Assembly: GCF_000025265.1 (NCBI RefSeq)
Contig: NC_013739.1
Coordinates: 1,984,001 to 2,048,000, forward strand
From: Conexibacter woesei DSM 14684
GTDB lineage: Bacteria > Actinomycetota > Thermoleophilia > Solirubrobacterales > Solirubrobacteraceae
Reading direction: 5' to 3'
Length of the DNA: 64,000 bases
Part shown: one piece after another, positions 8,692-16,988 of the stretch
Layout of the letters: each line of letters starts with the position of its first letter
Position numbering within the stretch: the first letter of the stretch is position 1
Notes under the pieces: model-generated
What the model saw: the letters and a program-made list of their open reading frames with translations, nothing else
The model's database searches: none
Told to the model about the DNA's origin: nothing
Position numbers and translations under genes: made by a program

Positions 8692-8715
8692 GCGCGGTCG
8701 GCCTGCCGACCGCGC
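8692..8715 (+). terminator. Terminator hairpin after the exported protein gene
   Basis: GCGCGGTCGGC / GCCGACCGCGC is a perfect 11-bp inverted repeat with almost no loop (folds as about 10 bp plus a tetraloop). It lies between the exported-protein gene and the -10 of the next gene. Confidence 0.65.
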
Positions 8716-8753
8716 ACCTCGTCACACGCGCGCGCCGGAGCTAACATCGGCGC

Positions 8754-9083
8754 GTGAGCACAGCGGGCTGGATCTTCCTCGTCGGGATGCGGGTGATAGA
8801 TCTCGGCGGCATGATCGTCTGGCTGGTGTGGTTCTTCCGCCACCAGGACGAGCCTGACGAGTGGGGCGACTGGGACGACCCTGGCAGAGATCCCCCGCCG
8901 GATCGGCCGTCCCCGCCGGATCCCGGCGACCGCGGCGACTGCCTGCCGCTGCCCGACGCCGCGCCGTGGCCGGTCCGTCTGCGCGACCACACGACCGCGC
9001 GTCCGCGTGGGACCGAGCGCGAGCGGCGCGGCGAGCCGGCACGGCGCGAACGCGAGCGCGCCCGGTCAGCTCGCGCCGGCTAG
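8754..9083 (+). CDS. Small single-span membrane protein with acidic/proline-rich tail
   Basis: A 109-residue hypothetical protein. Residues about 5-28 (IFLVGMRVIDLGGMIVWLVWFF) form one membrane segment. The rest is charged, first acidic and proline-rich (DEPDEWGDWDD, PPPDRPSPPDPG), then very arginine-rich. The GTG start is 6 nt behind TAACAT (8742-8747) and is probably leaderless. Its stop TAG shares the CTAG palindrome (9080-9083) with the stop of the convergent lipoprotein gene. No function can be assigned. Confidence 0.65.
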   Translation: MSTAGWIFLVGMRVIDLGGMIVWLVWFFRHQDEPDEWGDWDDPGRDPPPDRPSPPDPGDRGDCLPLPDAAPWPVRLRDHTTARPRGTERERRGEPARRERERARSARAG

Positions 9084-9623
9084 CAGGCGCCGGGGTTCTG
9101 CTCGCAGAAGGCGTCGGTGTCCGGCGAGGCGCCGCCGGGCGAGGCGCCGCCGCCGGTGTCGCCACCGCCGGTGCCGCCGTCCGTCGTGCCGCCGCCGCCG
9201 GGGGGAGGCGCCGCCGCCGGTGTCGCCACCGCCGGTATCGCCGCCGCCCGTGTCGCCGCCGGTGCCGGTGTCGCCGCCGGTCGTGCCGTCGGTGCCGCCA
9301 CCGGTGTCGCCCGAGGTGTCACCGCCGCTGTCGACGGTGCCGCCGCCGGTCGAGTCCGACGAGCCGTCGTCGACGGCGCCGCCGGTCGAGCTGCTGGTGT
9401 CGGGCGTCGTGGAGGTTGTCGACGTCGTCGAGGTCGTCGACGTGGTCGACGGCGTCGTGGAGGCGGACGCCGGCAACGTGCCCGTGGGTATCGTCAGCGG
9501 GGGCGTCTCGAGCGTCTCAGCGCTGCTGGAGCCTCCGCCGCCGCAGGCGGAGAGGCCGAAGACGAGCAGGGCGCCGAGCGCGAGTGCGAAGGTCAGGCGG
9601 AACAGGTTCGTGCGACGAGGCAC
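9080..9623 (-). CDS. Gly/Thr-rich lipoprotein, reading frame broken at a G6 tract
   Basis: The N terminus is a lipoprotein signal (LVFGLSACGGGG, lipid-modified Cys near residue 27), followed by a Ser/Thr-rich spacer and then GGDTGGG repeats, typical of a flexible cell-surface linker. The original frame runs into an unlikely Arg/His-rich tail and stops at 9066. In the neighbouring frame the same repeats continue as GGGDTGGGASPGGASP and end DTDAFCEQNPGAC at 9080. The two join if one base is removed from the run of six G (plus strand 9200-9205). I therefore give the end as 9080. Either a sequencing error, a real mutation or slippage explains this. GTG start, 16 nt after the zinc-ribbon gene. Confidence 0.6.
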
Positions 9624-9639
9624 GGGCGAGCGCGCGGCG

Positions 9640-9909
9640 TCAGCGGCCGAGCGGGGCCATCCGGCGACCGCAGTTGGGGCAGTCGTTCAGATCCCTCTGA
9701 GCGAACTGATCGCACCAGTTGCAGATGCGGAGGTTCTCGACCGTCCACGGCAGGTCCGACGGCGTCGGCGCAAGCGGCAGGAGCTGAGCGACGACCTCGA
9801 GCTCCTCGCCGGTCTCACGGTCGAGGTAGACGCGGCCGGGCTCGGCCTCGAGCACGATCTCGCGGCCGGTCGACGGAGTACGCATGCGATAACGCTGATT
9901 CAGGCTCAC
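9640..9909 (-). CDS. Small zinc-ribbon protein
   Basis: An 89-residue protein. The C-terminal third carries a CxxC...CxxC zinc ribbon (ICNWCDQ and DCPNCGRRM). The N-terminal half is beta-rich and acidic (YLDRETGEELEVV). I do not recognise a named family. GTG 9909 was chosen because TAGCAT (9918-9923) is 8 nt upstream, matching the local leaderless pattern; an internal ATG at 9885 would give 81 residues. It is followed by the lipoprotein gene in the same direction. Confidence 0.7.
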   Translation of the reverse strand: MSLNQRYRMRTPSTGREIVLEAEPGRVYLDRETGEELEVVAQLLPLAPTPSDLPWTVENLRICNWCDQFAQRDLNDCPNCGRRMAPLGR

Positions 9910-9990
9910 GGGCCGGCATGCTACCAACGCACACGGCGATTCGACCCCGTCGCCGCTGGCCGGGGCGGGGCGGCGGCTAGGGTAGCGCTG

Positions 9991-11703
9991 ATGCGCGTGC
10001 TCGTCTTCCACGGCTACCTGCTCGGAGGGACGGGCTCGAACGTCTACAACGCGAACCTCGCGGCGGCGCTCGTGCACCTCGGCCACGAGGTGCGCCTGCT
10101 GTGCCAGGAGCGCGAGCCGGAGCAGTTCCCCTTCGTCGACGCCGCCGCGGACTGGGACGGCGGCTCGCTCGCGGTGCGGGTGCTGCGCGAGCCGGTCCGC
10201 TGCACGGTCTACCGGCCCGCGCTGGCGGGTCTGCTGCCGGTCTACGTCGCCGACCGCTACGACGGGATCGAGGCGCGCACGTACGCGGAGCTGACCGACG
10301 CCGAAGTGTCGGCGTACGTCGAGGCGAACGTGCGCGCGGTGCGGGAGGTGGCGGCGCGCGCGCAGCCGGACGTCGCGCTCGCCAACCACCTCGTGATGGG
10401 ACCGCTCGTGCTCGCACGGGCGCTCGGCGACGTCCCCTACGCGGTCAAGATCCACGGCAGCGCCCTCGAGTACACGGTCGCTCCGCAGCCCGAGCGCTTC
10501 CTGCCGGCGGCGCGCGAGGGGCTCGCCGGCGCGCGCGGCGTGCTCGTCGGCTCGCGCCACACCGCCGAGCGGCTGTGGGAGACGCTCGCGGAGCCCGACC
10601 TGCCCGCGCGCACCCGTCTCGGCCCGCCCGGCGTCGACGTCGGCCGCTTCGTCCCGCGCGACCCCAGAGCCGCCCACGCCGGCCTCGTCGAGCTGGCGGA
10701 GCGGCTGGAGCGGCGCGCGAGGGAGGCGGGCGGCGCGGCCGGGGCCGGCGGCGCCGGTGGCGCCGGTGGCGCGAGCGGGGCGGGGGCGGGCGGCGCGGCC
10801 GGGGCGGGCGGCGCCGGTGGCGCGAGCGGCGCGGCCGGTGCCGACGCTGCTGTCCCTGCGCCAGCGTCCGCCTTCGCGCTCGACGACGCCGCGGCGGCCG
10901 CTGCGCTGGGGACGCTCGCGGCGGCGCCAGCGGACGATCCGCTCGTCGCGTTCGTCGGCAAGCTGATCGTCTCCAAGGGCGTCGACCTGCTGGTCGCCGC
11001 CTGGCCGCTCGTGCTGATGCGGCAGCCGCGCGCGCGGCTCGTCGTGGTCGGCTTCGGCGCCTACCGCGACGGCGTCGAGCGGCTGCTCGCCGCGCTCGCC
11101 GACGGCGACCTCGGCGCGGCCGGAGCGCTCGCGGCCGAGGGCCGCGCAGCGGAGGGCGGACCGGCCGGGGCGGCGCTCGTCCACCTGCAGGCGTTCCTCG
11201 GCGAGCTGGCGGCCGACCCGGAGGCGCGCGAGCGCTACCTCGCGGCCGCCCGCGACCTGCGCGAGCGGATCGTCCTCAGCGGGCGACTCGAGCACGACGA
11301 GCTGGCCGACCTGCTGCCGGCGTGCGCGGCGCAGGTCGTCCCGAGCACCTTCCCCGAGGCGTTCGGGATGGTCGCGGCCGAGGCAGCCGCCTGCGGGACG
11401 CTGCCGGTCTGCGCCGACCACTCCGGCCTGGCCGAGGTCGCCCGCGCGCTGGCGGACGCCGTGCCCGAGCCTGCGCGCGCGTGGCTGGCGTTCCCCGTCG
11501 GGCCGGGCGCCGTGCACGCGATCGCCGACCGCGTCGCCGGCTGGCTCGACGCCCCGCCGGAGCTGCGCGCGAGGACGCGCAAGGCGCTCGTGGAGACCGC
11601 TCGCGAGCGCTGGTCGTGGGACGGCGTGGCGCGCGGCGTGGTCGCTGCGGCGGAGGGCCGGCTCGACCAGCTGCCACCGCCGCTGGCGACGAAGTTGCAG
11701 TAG
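9991..11703 (+). CDS. GT4-family glycosyltransferase with an Ala/Gly-rich insertion
   Basis: A GT-B fold enzyme of 570 residues using a nucleotide-sugar donor, acceptor unknown. The N-terminal domain has the glycine-rich loop GYLLGGTGSNVYNANLAAAL (residues about 7-26). The C-terminal donor-binding domain has VAFVGKLIVSKGVDLLVAAWP and the conserved E-x7-E region VPSTFPEAFGMVAAEAAACG. Between the domains, near residues 245-295, lies an insertion of almost only Ala and Gly (DNA about 10725-10850) that looks like a recently expanded low-complexity linker. The ATG is 7 nt behind TAGGGT (9978-9983). Confidence 0.88.
   Translation: MRVLVFHGYLLGGTGSNVYNANLAAALVHLGHEVRLLCQEREPEQFPFVDAAADWDGGSLAVRVLREPVRCTVYRPALAGLLPVYVADRYDGIEARTYAELTDAEVSAYVEANVRAVREVAARAQPDVALANHLVMGPLVLARALGDVPYAVKIHGSALEYTVAPQPERFLPAAREGLAGARGVLVGSRHTAERLWETLAEPDLPARTRLGPPGVDVGRFVPRDPRAAHAGLVELAERLERRAREAGGAAGAGGAGGAGGASGAGAGGAAGAGGAGGASGAAGADAAVPAPASAFALDDAAAAAALGTLAAAPADDPLVAFVGKLIVSKGVDLLVAAWPLVLMRQPRARLVVVGFGAYRDGVERLLAALADGDLGAAGALAAEGRAAEGGPAGAALVHLQAFLGELAADPEARERYLAAARDLRERIVLSGRLEHDELADLLPACAAQVVPSTFPEAFGMVAAEAAACGTLPVCADHSGLAEVARALADAVPEPARAWLAFPVGPGAVHAIADRVAGWLDAPPELRARTRKALVETARERWSWDGVARGVVAAAEGRLDQLPPPLATKLQ
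10725..10850 (+). repeat. In-frame GGC/GCC low-complexity repeat coding Ala-Gly
   Basis: Imperfect repeats of GGCGCCGGTGGC-like words code for (Gly-Ala-Gly) stretches inside the glycosyltransferase. They keep frame and sit at the expected interdomain linker, so they are probably tolerated length variation. Confidence 0.7.
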
Positions 11704-11748
11704 GCACTGGATTATCGGCCGGACCCTCGGATAGAGTCGTCCGCGGAG

Positions 11749-12480
11749 ATGATGAGCCGACGGAGACGAGGAGCAATCGTCGCCACGGTCGCGGCCTCGG
11801 CATTCGCCGTCGGTATCGCTGGCTGCGGTGGTGACGATCTCAAGGGAAACCGCGCCGACCTGGTCCACGGGAAGCAGCTTTTCGTGGAGAGATGCGGCGC
11901 ATGCCACACGCTGGCGCGTGCGGGCACGAGAGGCACGGCTGGGCCGGACCTCGACACTGCCTTCGCGCAGTCGCTGCAGGACGGCTTCGGGCGCGACACC
12001 GTCAGAGGGGTCGTACACGAGCAGATCCTGTACCCGATCTCGAGAATGCCCGAGAGAATCGTCAAGGGCCAGTCCGCGATCGACGTCGCCGCCTACGTCG
12101 GCGAGGTCGCAGCGAAGCCTGGCGAGGACGAGGGCGCGCTCGCGGCGGCCGTCAGAAGAGTCGAGCAGAGAACCGCCGCCGCCGAGAACGGCAAGCTCGA
12201 GATCGACGCCGATCCCGACGGCCAGCTCGCCTACGTCGTCAGCGCCGCGACCGCGCCGGCCGGACCGCTCGAGATCGACTCGAGAAACGAGGCCTCGATC
12301 CCGCACGACATCGCCCTCCAGGAGGGCACGAGCGGTCCCGACCTCGGTAGAGGCGAGACGGTCTCCAACGGCGGCGTGTCGAGAGTCTCGGTCGACGTGA
12401 GACCGGGCGACTACACCTTCTACTGCACCCTTCCAGGCCACCGTGAGGCGGGCATGGAAGGCAGACTCACCGTCAGATAA
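11749..12480 (+). CDS. Lipoprotein with cytochrome c and cupredoxin domains
   Basis: A 243-residue exported electron-transfer protein. The signal ends in a lipobox-like AVGIAGC (Cys near residue 25). The class I cytochrome c domain (about 35-125) has the haem site CGACH (near 49) and a methionine ligand candidate in ISRMPERIV. The C-terminal cupredoxin domain (about 145-243) has ligand candidates His in IPHDIA and the Cys-His-Met set in YCTLPGHREAGM. Its place beside ctaG and an oxidase operon suggests it hands electrons to the terminal oxidase. AGA encodes 15 of its 22 arginines by my count. TAGAGT lies 11 nt before the ATG. A second ATG at 11752 is possible. Confidence 0.85.
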   Translation: MMSRRRRGAIVATVAASAFAVGIAGCGGDDLKGNRADLVHGKQLFVERCGACHTLARAGTRGTAGPDLDTAFAQSLQDGFGRDTVRGVVHEQILYPISRMPERIVKGQSAIDVAAYVGEVAAKPGEDEGALAAAVRRVEQRTAAAENGKLEIDADPDGQLAYVVSAATAPAGPLEIDSRNEASIPHDIALQEGTSGPDLGRGETVSNGGVSRVSVDVRPGDYTFYCTLPGHREAGMEGRLTVR

Positions 12481-12543
12481 CCGGCTCCGGCGGCGCCTCG
12501 GCGCCTCTGGCTTTGTCCTCGGTCGCTCATGGGCTGGCGCCCA

Positions 12544-13425
12544 CTACGCTCCCTGCGTCCGCGCCAGAGACGCCGATGCATCCGCCGGCGGGCCATCTTC
12601 GCGAGCTCTCACCGCATCCGCGCTCGCTCTCGCCTGATCGCGGTCTTCCTGCTGCGAGGCGTGGTAGAAGAACCACGCCAGCGCGGCGACCATGATCACT
12701 ATGTCGAGCGTCATCATCATGCCGCCGGCGGTGCCCTGGTCGGCCCGCGGTGAGAAGCCGCCGGGGCGTTCGCCGGTGCCGTAGGCGCCGGCGTAGAGGA
12801 CGCCTCTGGTGAAGACGAAGATCATGCCGAGGAACATCGTCGACATCCGCGCGGCGAAGATGTAGCCGATCTTCCACAGCTGCCCGGGCATCCGCCGGCG
12901 GGCCGGCTCCAGCACCGGCCACCACAGCAGCAGGTTCGCGGCGAGGAAGAACTCGTGCTGGAGCGCGTGCAGGAACGGGTTGCTGATCGCGCCCTCGAAC
13001 AGCGTGCTCTCGTGCCAGGCGTAGATCGTCAGCACGTAGAGCGGCAGCGCGACGAGCGGCTGGCGCAGGAAGCGGAAGATCCGCCGCAGCAGCCGCCGTC
13101 TCGCCAGCAGCACGAGCGCGGGGCGGGGGAGGTAGAAGAACAGCATCGGCGCCCGCAGGCCGGCGAGCAGGAACGGCGCCGCGAGGTCCCCGAGCAGCAG
13201 GTGCTGCGCCATGTGGGCGCTCATCAGCTCGCCGTCGTAGGCGTCGAGCGGCCCGTTGAGGCCGACCGTCAGCAGCGCGATGCCGATCCACCAGCACGCT
13301 TGCTGCCCGCGTCCGACGTGCAGGTTGCGGCGCCGCAGGATCCCGAGCGCGCGGACGTACAGCCAGCACGCGAGCGCGGTCAGGACGAGGACGACGGGGT
13401 CGAACGCGAACTGCATGGCGTTCAA
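12544..13425 (-). CDS. ctaG: Caa3-type cytochrome c oxidase assembly factor CtaG
   Basis: A 293-residue polytopic membrane protein with about seven hydrophobic segments. Conserved histidines and family motifs include SAHMAQHLLLGDLAAP, LHALQHEFFLAANLLLWWP and FTRGVLYAGAYG, typical of the caa3-CtaG family needed to mature the oxidase copper sites. It is the last gene of the A2-type oxidase operon. The C-terminal tail (about 255-293) is charged and disordered. Confidence 0.93.
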   Translation of the reverse strand: MNAMQFAFDPVVLVLTALACWLYVRALGILRRRNLHVGRGQQACWWIGIALLTVGLNGPLDAYDGELMSAHMAQHLLLGDLAAPFLLAGLRAPMLFFYLPRPALVLLARRRLLRRIFRFLRQPLVALPLYVLTIYAWHESTLFEGAISNPFLHALQHEFFLAANLLLWWPVLEPARRRMPGQLWKIGYIFAARMSTMFLGMIFVFTRGVLYAGAYGTGERPGGFSPRADQGTAGGMMMTLDIVIMVAALAWFFYHASQQEDRDQARASADAVRAREDGPPADASASLARTQGA

Positions 13426-13456
13426 TGGTCGCGCGTCGCGCGCGCGGCGGGGTCGG

Positions 13457-13567
13457 TCACGTCAGCGCACGTGCGATCAGCACGAGCCCGACGATCACGA
13501 CCACCACGGCAAGGACGTAGAGCAGGAAGCGGAACGCCTCCTGCTCGGAGCGGAGCGGATTGAGCAT
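13457..13567 (-). CDS. 36-residue membrane protein of the caa3 oxidase operon
   Basis: A very short ORF between ctaE and ctaG. It starts with ATG immediately after the ctaE stop (TAG then ATG, no gap) and codes for a charged N terminus (MLNPLRSEQEAFRF), one strong membrane span rich in Leu, Val and Ile (about 15-31), and a short basic end (ARALT). Size, topology and gene position fit a small accessory (subunit IV-like) chain of the oxidase or an assembly helper. No family can be claimed from sequence alone. Confidence 0.65.
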   Translation of the reverse strand: MLNPLRSEQEAFRFLLYVLAVVVVIVGLVLIARALT

Positions 13568-14194
13568 CTACAACAGGTAGACCGTGCTGTAGACGACGAC
13601 CCACATCACGTCGACGAAGTGCCAGTAGATCCCGGGGATCTCGACGCCGCGGTGCTCCTCGGCCGAGAAGTGGCCGCGGAACGCCCGGACGGTGACCATC
13701 AGGAGGATCATCAGGCCGAGCGCGACGTGGGCACCGTGCAGGCCGGTCAGCCCGTAGAAGACCGACGCCTGCGCGCTGTCATACGGCGCGAAGCCGATGT
13801 TGACGTACTCGTTGATCTGCACGAACAGGAACGTCGCGCCGAGCAGGAAGGTCGTCGCCATGCCGGCCTTGAACGCGCCGCGGTTCCCGCGCTTGACCGC
13901 CTCGAGCGCCCAGTGGAGCGTGATCGAGGAGGAGAGGAGGATCGCTGTGTTGACACCGGCGATCAGCTTCGGCAGCTCCGTCCCCTCCGCCGGCCACGGG
14001 TTGCCGTCCACGACCCGGATGAAGAAGTAGGCCGTGAAGAAGGCCCCGAAGACCATGATCTCGGAGATGATGAACAGCAGCATTCCGAGCATCTGCGGGT
14101 CCACACGGGAGCTCCTGTGCGCCTCCGGCGGGCCGTGATGGTGCGCGGCCTCGCCGGCGTGGTGCAGAGAAGAGGAGGCGGAAGCTGCTTCCAT
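13568..14194 (-). CDS. ctaE: Cytochrome c oxidase subunit III
   Basis: A 208-residue polytopic membrane protein. Family hallmarks are LLFIISEIMVFGAFFTAYFFIR, LHGAHVALGLMILLMV and the C-terminal WHFVDVMWVVVYSTVYLL. It has about five membrane spans, the short bacterial form of subunit III. The N terminus is rich in His (residues about 10-25). The ATG overlaps the stop of the Usp-like gene by one base (TGATG), so translation is coupled. Confidence 0.96.
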   Translation of the reverse strand: MEAASASSSLHHAGEAAHHHGPPEAHRSSRVDPQMLGMLLFIISEIMVFGAFFTAYFFIRVVDGNPWPAEGTELPKLIAGVNTAILLSSSITLHWALEAVKRGNRGAFKAGMATTFLLGATFLFVQINEYVNIGFAPYDSAQASVFYGLTGLHGAHVALGLMILLMVTVRAFRGHFSAEEHRGVEIPGIYWHFVDVMWVVVYSTVYLL

Positions 14195-15054
14195 CAGGCT
14201 GCCTTCGCTCCCGCTTGGGCCGGCTCGGTGGCGATGTCGATCTCGACGTGCTGGACGGGCGCGGCGGTGAGCTTCTGGACGCGGCCGATCAGGTCCGAGC
14301 GCATCCAGCGCGAGCGCATCTTCGGCAGCGTCGAGATGATCAGGTCGTCGACGCGGTAGAACTGCAGCGCGTTCGCGACGGCCGTGTACGGATCGGGGTC
14401 GCCGATGCCGCCGGTCGCCGGTATGCCTTCCTCGTGGAGGCGGCCGAGCAGCGCCTCGAGGCGCGCGCGTGCCTTCTCCGTGTGGTGGCCCTCGCCGCCG
14501 TCCTGGGGCACGATCACCGTGAAGGTGTGAGGCGAGGCGGCGGCGCGCTTGCGCAGCTCCTCGAACAGCGGCTCGCCTCTCGCCGTGTGGTTGGCGACGA
14601 CGAGCGTGTGGGTCGTCTCGTCCCTGTCGGCCGCGAGGTCGACGACGACGTGCTGGACCGGCAGGCCGGTCGCGTCGTGGACGCGTTCGACGAGGTCACG
14701 CCGCATCCAGCCCGAGCGCGTCTCGGGGTGCGTCGAGATGATGATCTCGTCGATCCCGTACTCGCGCACCGCGTCGAGCGTCGCCGAGTAGGGGTCCGGA
14801 TCCATCACGTCGCCGTACGCGGCGATCTCGTGCTCTCTGAGCGCGTGGAGGGTGGCGTCGACGCGGGCTCTGGCCGCGTCGCGGACGGCTTCGTCGTAGA
14901 TGACGTAGCCGGAGTGCGGGCGGTTCTGGGGCGCGATCACGACGAACTCGGCGTCGCCTGCCTCATGCCGGGCGCGGATCGCGTCGACGAGGCTGCGGCC
15001 GCCGTGGGTTTCGTTCGCCACGACGAGGACTCTTCTGGCCATGGTGCGGTTCAC
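14194..15054 (-). CDS. Tandem universal-stress-like (Rossmann) protein inside the oxidase operon
   Basis: A soluble protein of 286 residues made of two similar halves (about 5-135 and 150-275). Each half begins with a beta strand (RRVLVVANET / HTLVVANHT) and ends with a shared pattern (DEIIISTHPETRSGWMRRDLVERV / DDLIISTLPKMRSRWMRSDLIGRV). This resembles a UspA-type nucleotide-binding fold. It sits between ctaD and ctaE and overlaps ctaE by one base, so it is probably made together with the oxidase, perhaps as a stress or assembly partner. GTG 15054 is the longest start; ATG 15042 (MARRVLVV) is equally plausible. Confidence 0.75.
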   Translation of the reverse strand: MNRTMARRVLVVANETHGGRSLVDAIRARHEAGDAEFVVIAPQNRPHSGYVIYDEAVRDAARARVDATLHALREHEIAAYGDVMDPDPYSATLDAVREYGIDEIIISTHPETRSGWMRRDLVERVHDATGLPVQHVVVDLAADRDETTHTLVVANHTARGEPLFEELRKRAAASPHTFTVIVPQDGGEGHHTEKARARLEALLGRLHEEGIPATGGIGDPDPYTAVANALQFYRVDDLIISTLPKMRSRWMRSDLIGRVQKLTAAPVQHVEIDIATEPAQAGAKAA

Positions 15055-15055
15055 C

Positions 15056-16972
15056 TCACTCTCTGGACGGTGACGTCGCGACGGAGCCGGCCGGAGTCGG
15101 CTTCGCCTCTGCGGGCGATTGGAAGATGCCGTGGACGGCGCCGGGCACTCCGTACTCGTACGGACCGCCGACGACCGTCGGGACGGCGTCGAAGTTGAAG
15201 ATCGGGGGCGGCGAGGAGACCTGCCACTCGAGCGTCAGCGCGCGCCACGGGTTGGCGGCGGCGCGCGGGCCGCCGCGCCAGCTGACGACCATGTTGTAGA
15301 GGAAGACGAGCATGCTCAGCCCGAGCAGGAAGCTCGCGATCGACACGAACAGGTTCAGCGCCGCGAACTGCTCGGCGTAGTCCGCCACGCGGCGGGGCAT
15401 GCCGTCGAGCCCGAGCAGGTGCATCGGGCCGAAGGTGACGTTGAAGAAGACGAACGTCGCCCAGAAGTGGATCTTGCCGAGCGTCTCGTCGTACATTCGG
15501 CCCGTCATCTTCGGGAACCAGTAGTAGACGCCGGCGAAGATCGTGAAGAGAGAGCCGCCGAACAGCACGTAGTGGATGTGCGCGACGATGAAGTACGTGT
15601 CCGAGACGTAGATGTCGAACGGGATCATCGACAGCATCACGCCGCTGATCCCGCCGAGCGTGAACGTCGTCAGGAAGCCGAGCGCGAACAGCATCGGCGT
15701 GTCGAGGTGGAGCACGCCGCGCCACATCGTCGCGAGCCACGAGAAGATCTTGATGCCGGTCGGCACCGCGATGATCGCCGTCGTGATCATCATCGGGATG
15801 CGGATCCAGTTCTGCATGCCCGAGACGAACATGTGGTGCGCCCAGACGGTGAAGCCGAGCACGACGATCGCGAGCAGCGAGAACGCCATCATGCGATAGC
15901 CGAAGATCGGCTTGCGCGACTTGACCGAGATGATCTCGCTGACGATCCCGAAGCCCGGCAGCATCATGATGTAGACCGCCGGGTGGGAGTAGAACCAGAA
16001 GACGTGCTGGTACATCAGCACGCTGCCGTCCTTGCCGGCGCCGACGAACGCGTCGAAGTACTGGAAGCCGAGCGCGCGGTCGAGCAGCACGAAGAACTGC
16101 GAGGCGGCGATGAACGGCGTCGCGATCACGACCAGCAGCGAGGTCGCGAAGTTCGCCCACACGAGCAGCGGCATGCGGAAGAAGCTCATCCCGGGCGCGC
16201 GCATCGTGATGATCGTGACGAGGAAGTTCAGCGCAGTCGCGATCGAGGCGGCGCCGGCGAACTGGACGCCGATCGTGAAGAACGCCTGCCCGAGCGGCAT
16301 CTCGGTCGAGAGCGGGGCGTAGGCCGTCCAACCGCTCGCGAACGCGCCGCCGGGGGCGAAGAAGCTGGCCGTCAGGAGGATGCCGGCGGGCGGCAGCATC
16401 CAGAACGACAGCGCGTTCAGGCGCGGGAAGGCCATGTCCGGCGCGCCGATCATCAGCGGCAGGACGTAGTTCGCTATCCCGGCGAAGACCGGGATCACGA
16501 ACAGGAAGATCAGCAGCGCCGCGTGGACCGAGAAGAGGCCGTTGAAGGTCGAGCTGTCGACGAACTGCATGCCCGGCTGGGCCAGCTCCGCGCGCATCAG
16601 CATCGCGATCAGGCCGCCGAGGAAGAGGAAGAAGAACGACGTGACGACGTACTGGATGCCGATCACCTTGTGATCGGTGTTGACGCGGAAGTAGTCCTTC
16701 CAGCTCGTCGCGCCGTGCGAAGAGTGGTCCTCGGCGCGCGTCGGCCGGCCGGCCGCGTAGTAGAACCAGTAGTCGAAGCAGCCGAGGCCGACGAGGAAGA
16801 ACAGCGGCATCGCTATCAGCGCGACGTTCGTTATCGCCTCGCCGTCGCTCCAGGCGTCGGGGAAGTGCATCGCCGTGCGGCCGACGCCGACGAGCACGTA
16901 CGCGAAGGCGAGCCCGAGCAGCACGAACAGCGCTGCTCGATACCAGCCTGGGGCGCGGAGCTTTGCGGTCAT
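15056..16972 (-). CDS. ctaD: Cytochrome c oxidase subunit I, A2 type
   Basis: The catalytic haem a / a3-CuB subunit, 638 residues. The CuB and Tyr region reads HVFWFYSHPAVYIMMLPGFG. The YSHP sequence with Ala in place of the D-channel Glu (HPEV) is the hallmark of A2-type oxidases. Other ligand motifs are AHHMF (CuB) and AHIHYVLFGG (haem a3 and a). An N-terminal extension of about 95 residues adds two membrane spans before the conserved DYFRVNTDHKVIGIQYVV. It follows ctaC and belongs to one operon with the Usp-like gene, ctaE, the small ORF and ctaG. Confidence 0.96.
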   Translation of the reverse strand: MTAKLRAPGWYRAALFVLLGLAFAYVLVGVGRTAMHFPDAWSDGEAITNVALIAMPLFFLVGLGCFDYWFYYAAGRPTRAEDHSSHGATSWKDYFRVNTDHKVIGIQYVVTSFFFLFLGGLIAMLMRAELAQPGMQFVDSSTFNGLFSVHAALLIFLFVIPVFAGIANYVLPLMIGAPDMAFPRLNALSFWMLPPAGILLTASFFAPGGAFASGWTAYAPLSTEMPLGQAFFTIGVQFAGAASIATALNFLVTIITMRAPGMSFFRMPLLVWANFATSLLVVIATPFIAASQFFVLLDRALGFQYFDAFVGAGKDGSVLMYQHVFWFYSHPAVYIMMLPGFGIVSEIISVKSRKPIFGYRMMAFSLLAIVVLGFTVWAHHMFVSGMQNWIRIPMMITTAIIAVPTGIKIFSWLATMWRGVLHLDTPMLFALGFLTTFTLGGISGVMLSMIPFDIYVSDTYFIVAHIHYVLFGGSLFTIFAGVYYWFPKMTGRMYDETLGKIHFWATFVFFNVTFGPMHLLGLDGMPRRVADYAEQFAALNLFVSIASFLLGLSMLVFLYNMVVSWRGGPRAAANPWRALTLEWQVSSPPPIFNFDAVPTVVGGPYEYGVPGAVHGIFQSPAEAKPTPAGSVATSPSRE

Positions 16973-16988
16973 CGGCAGGGTTCCTCCA

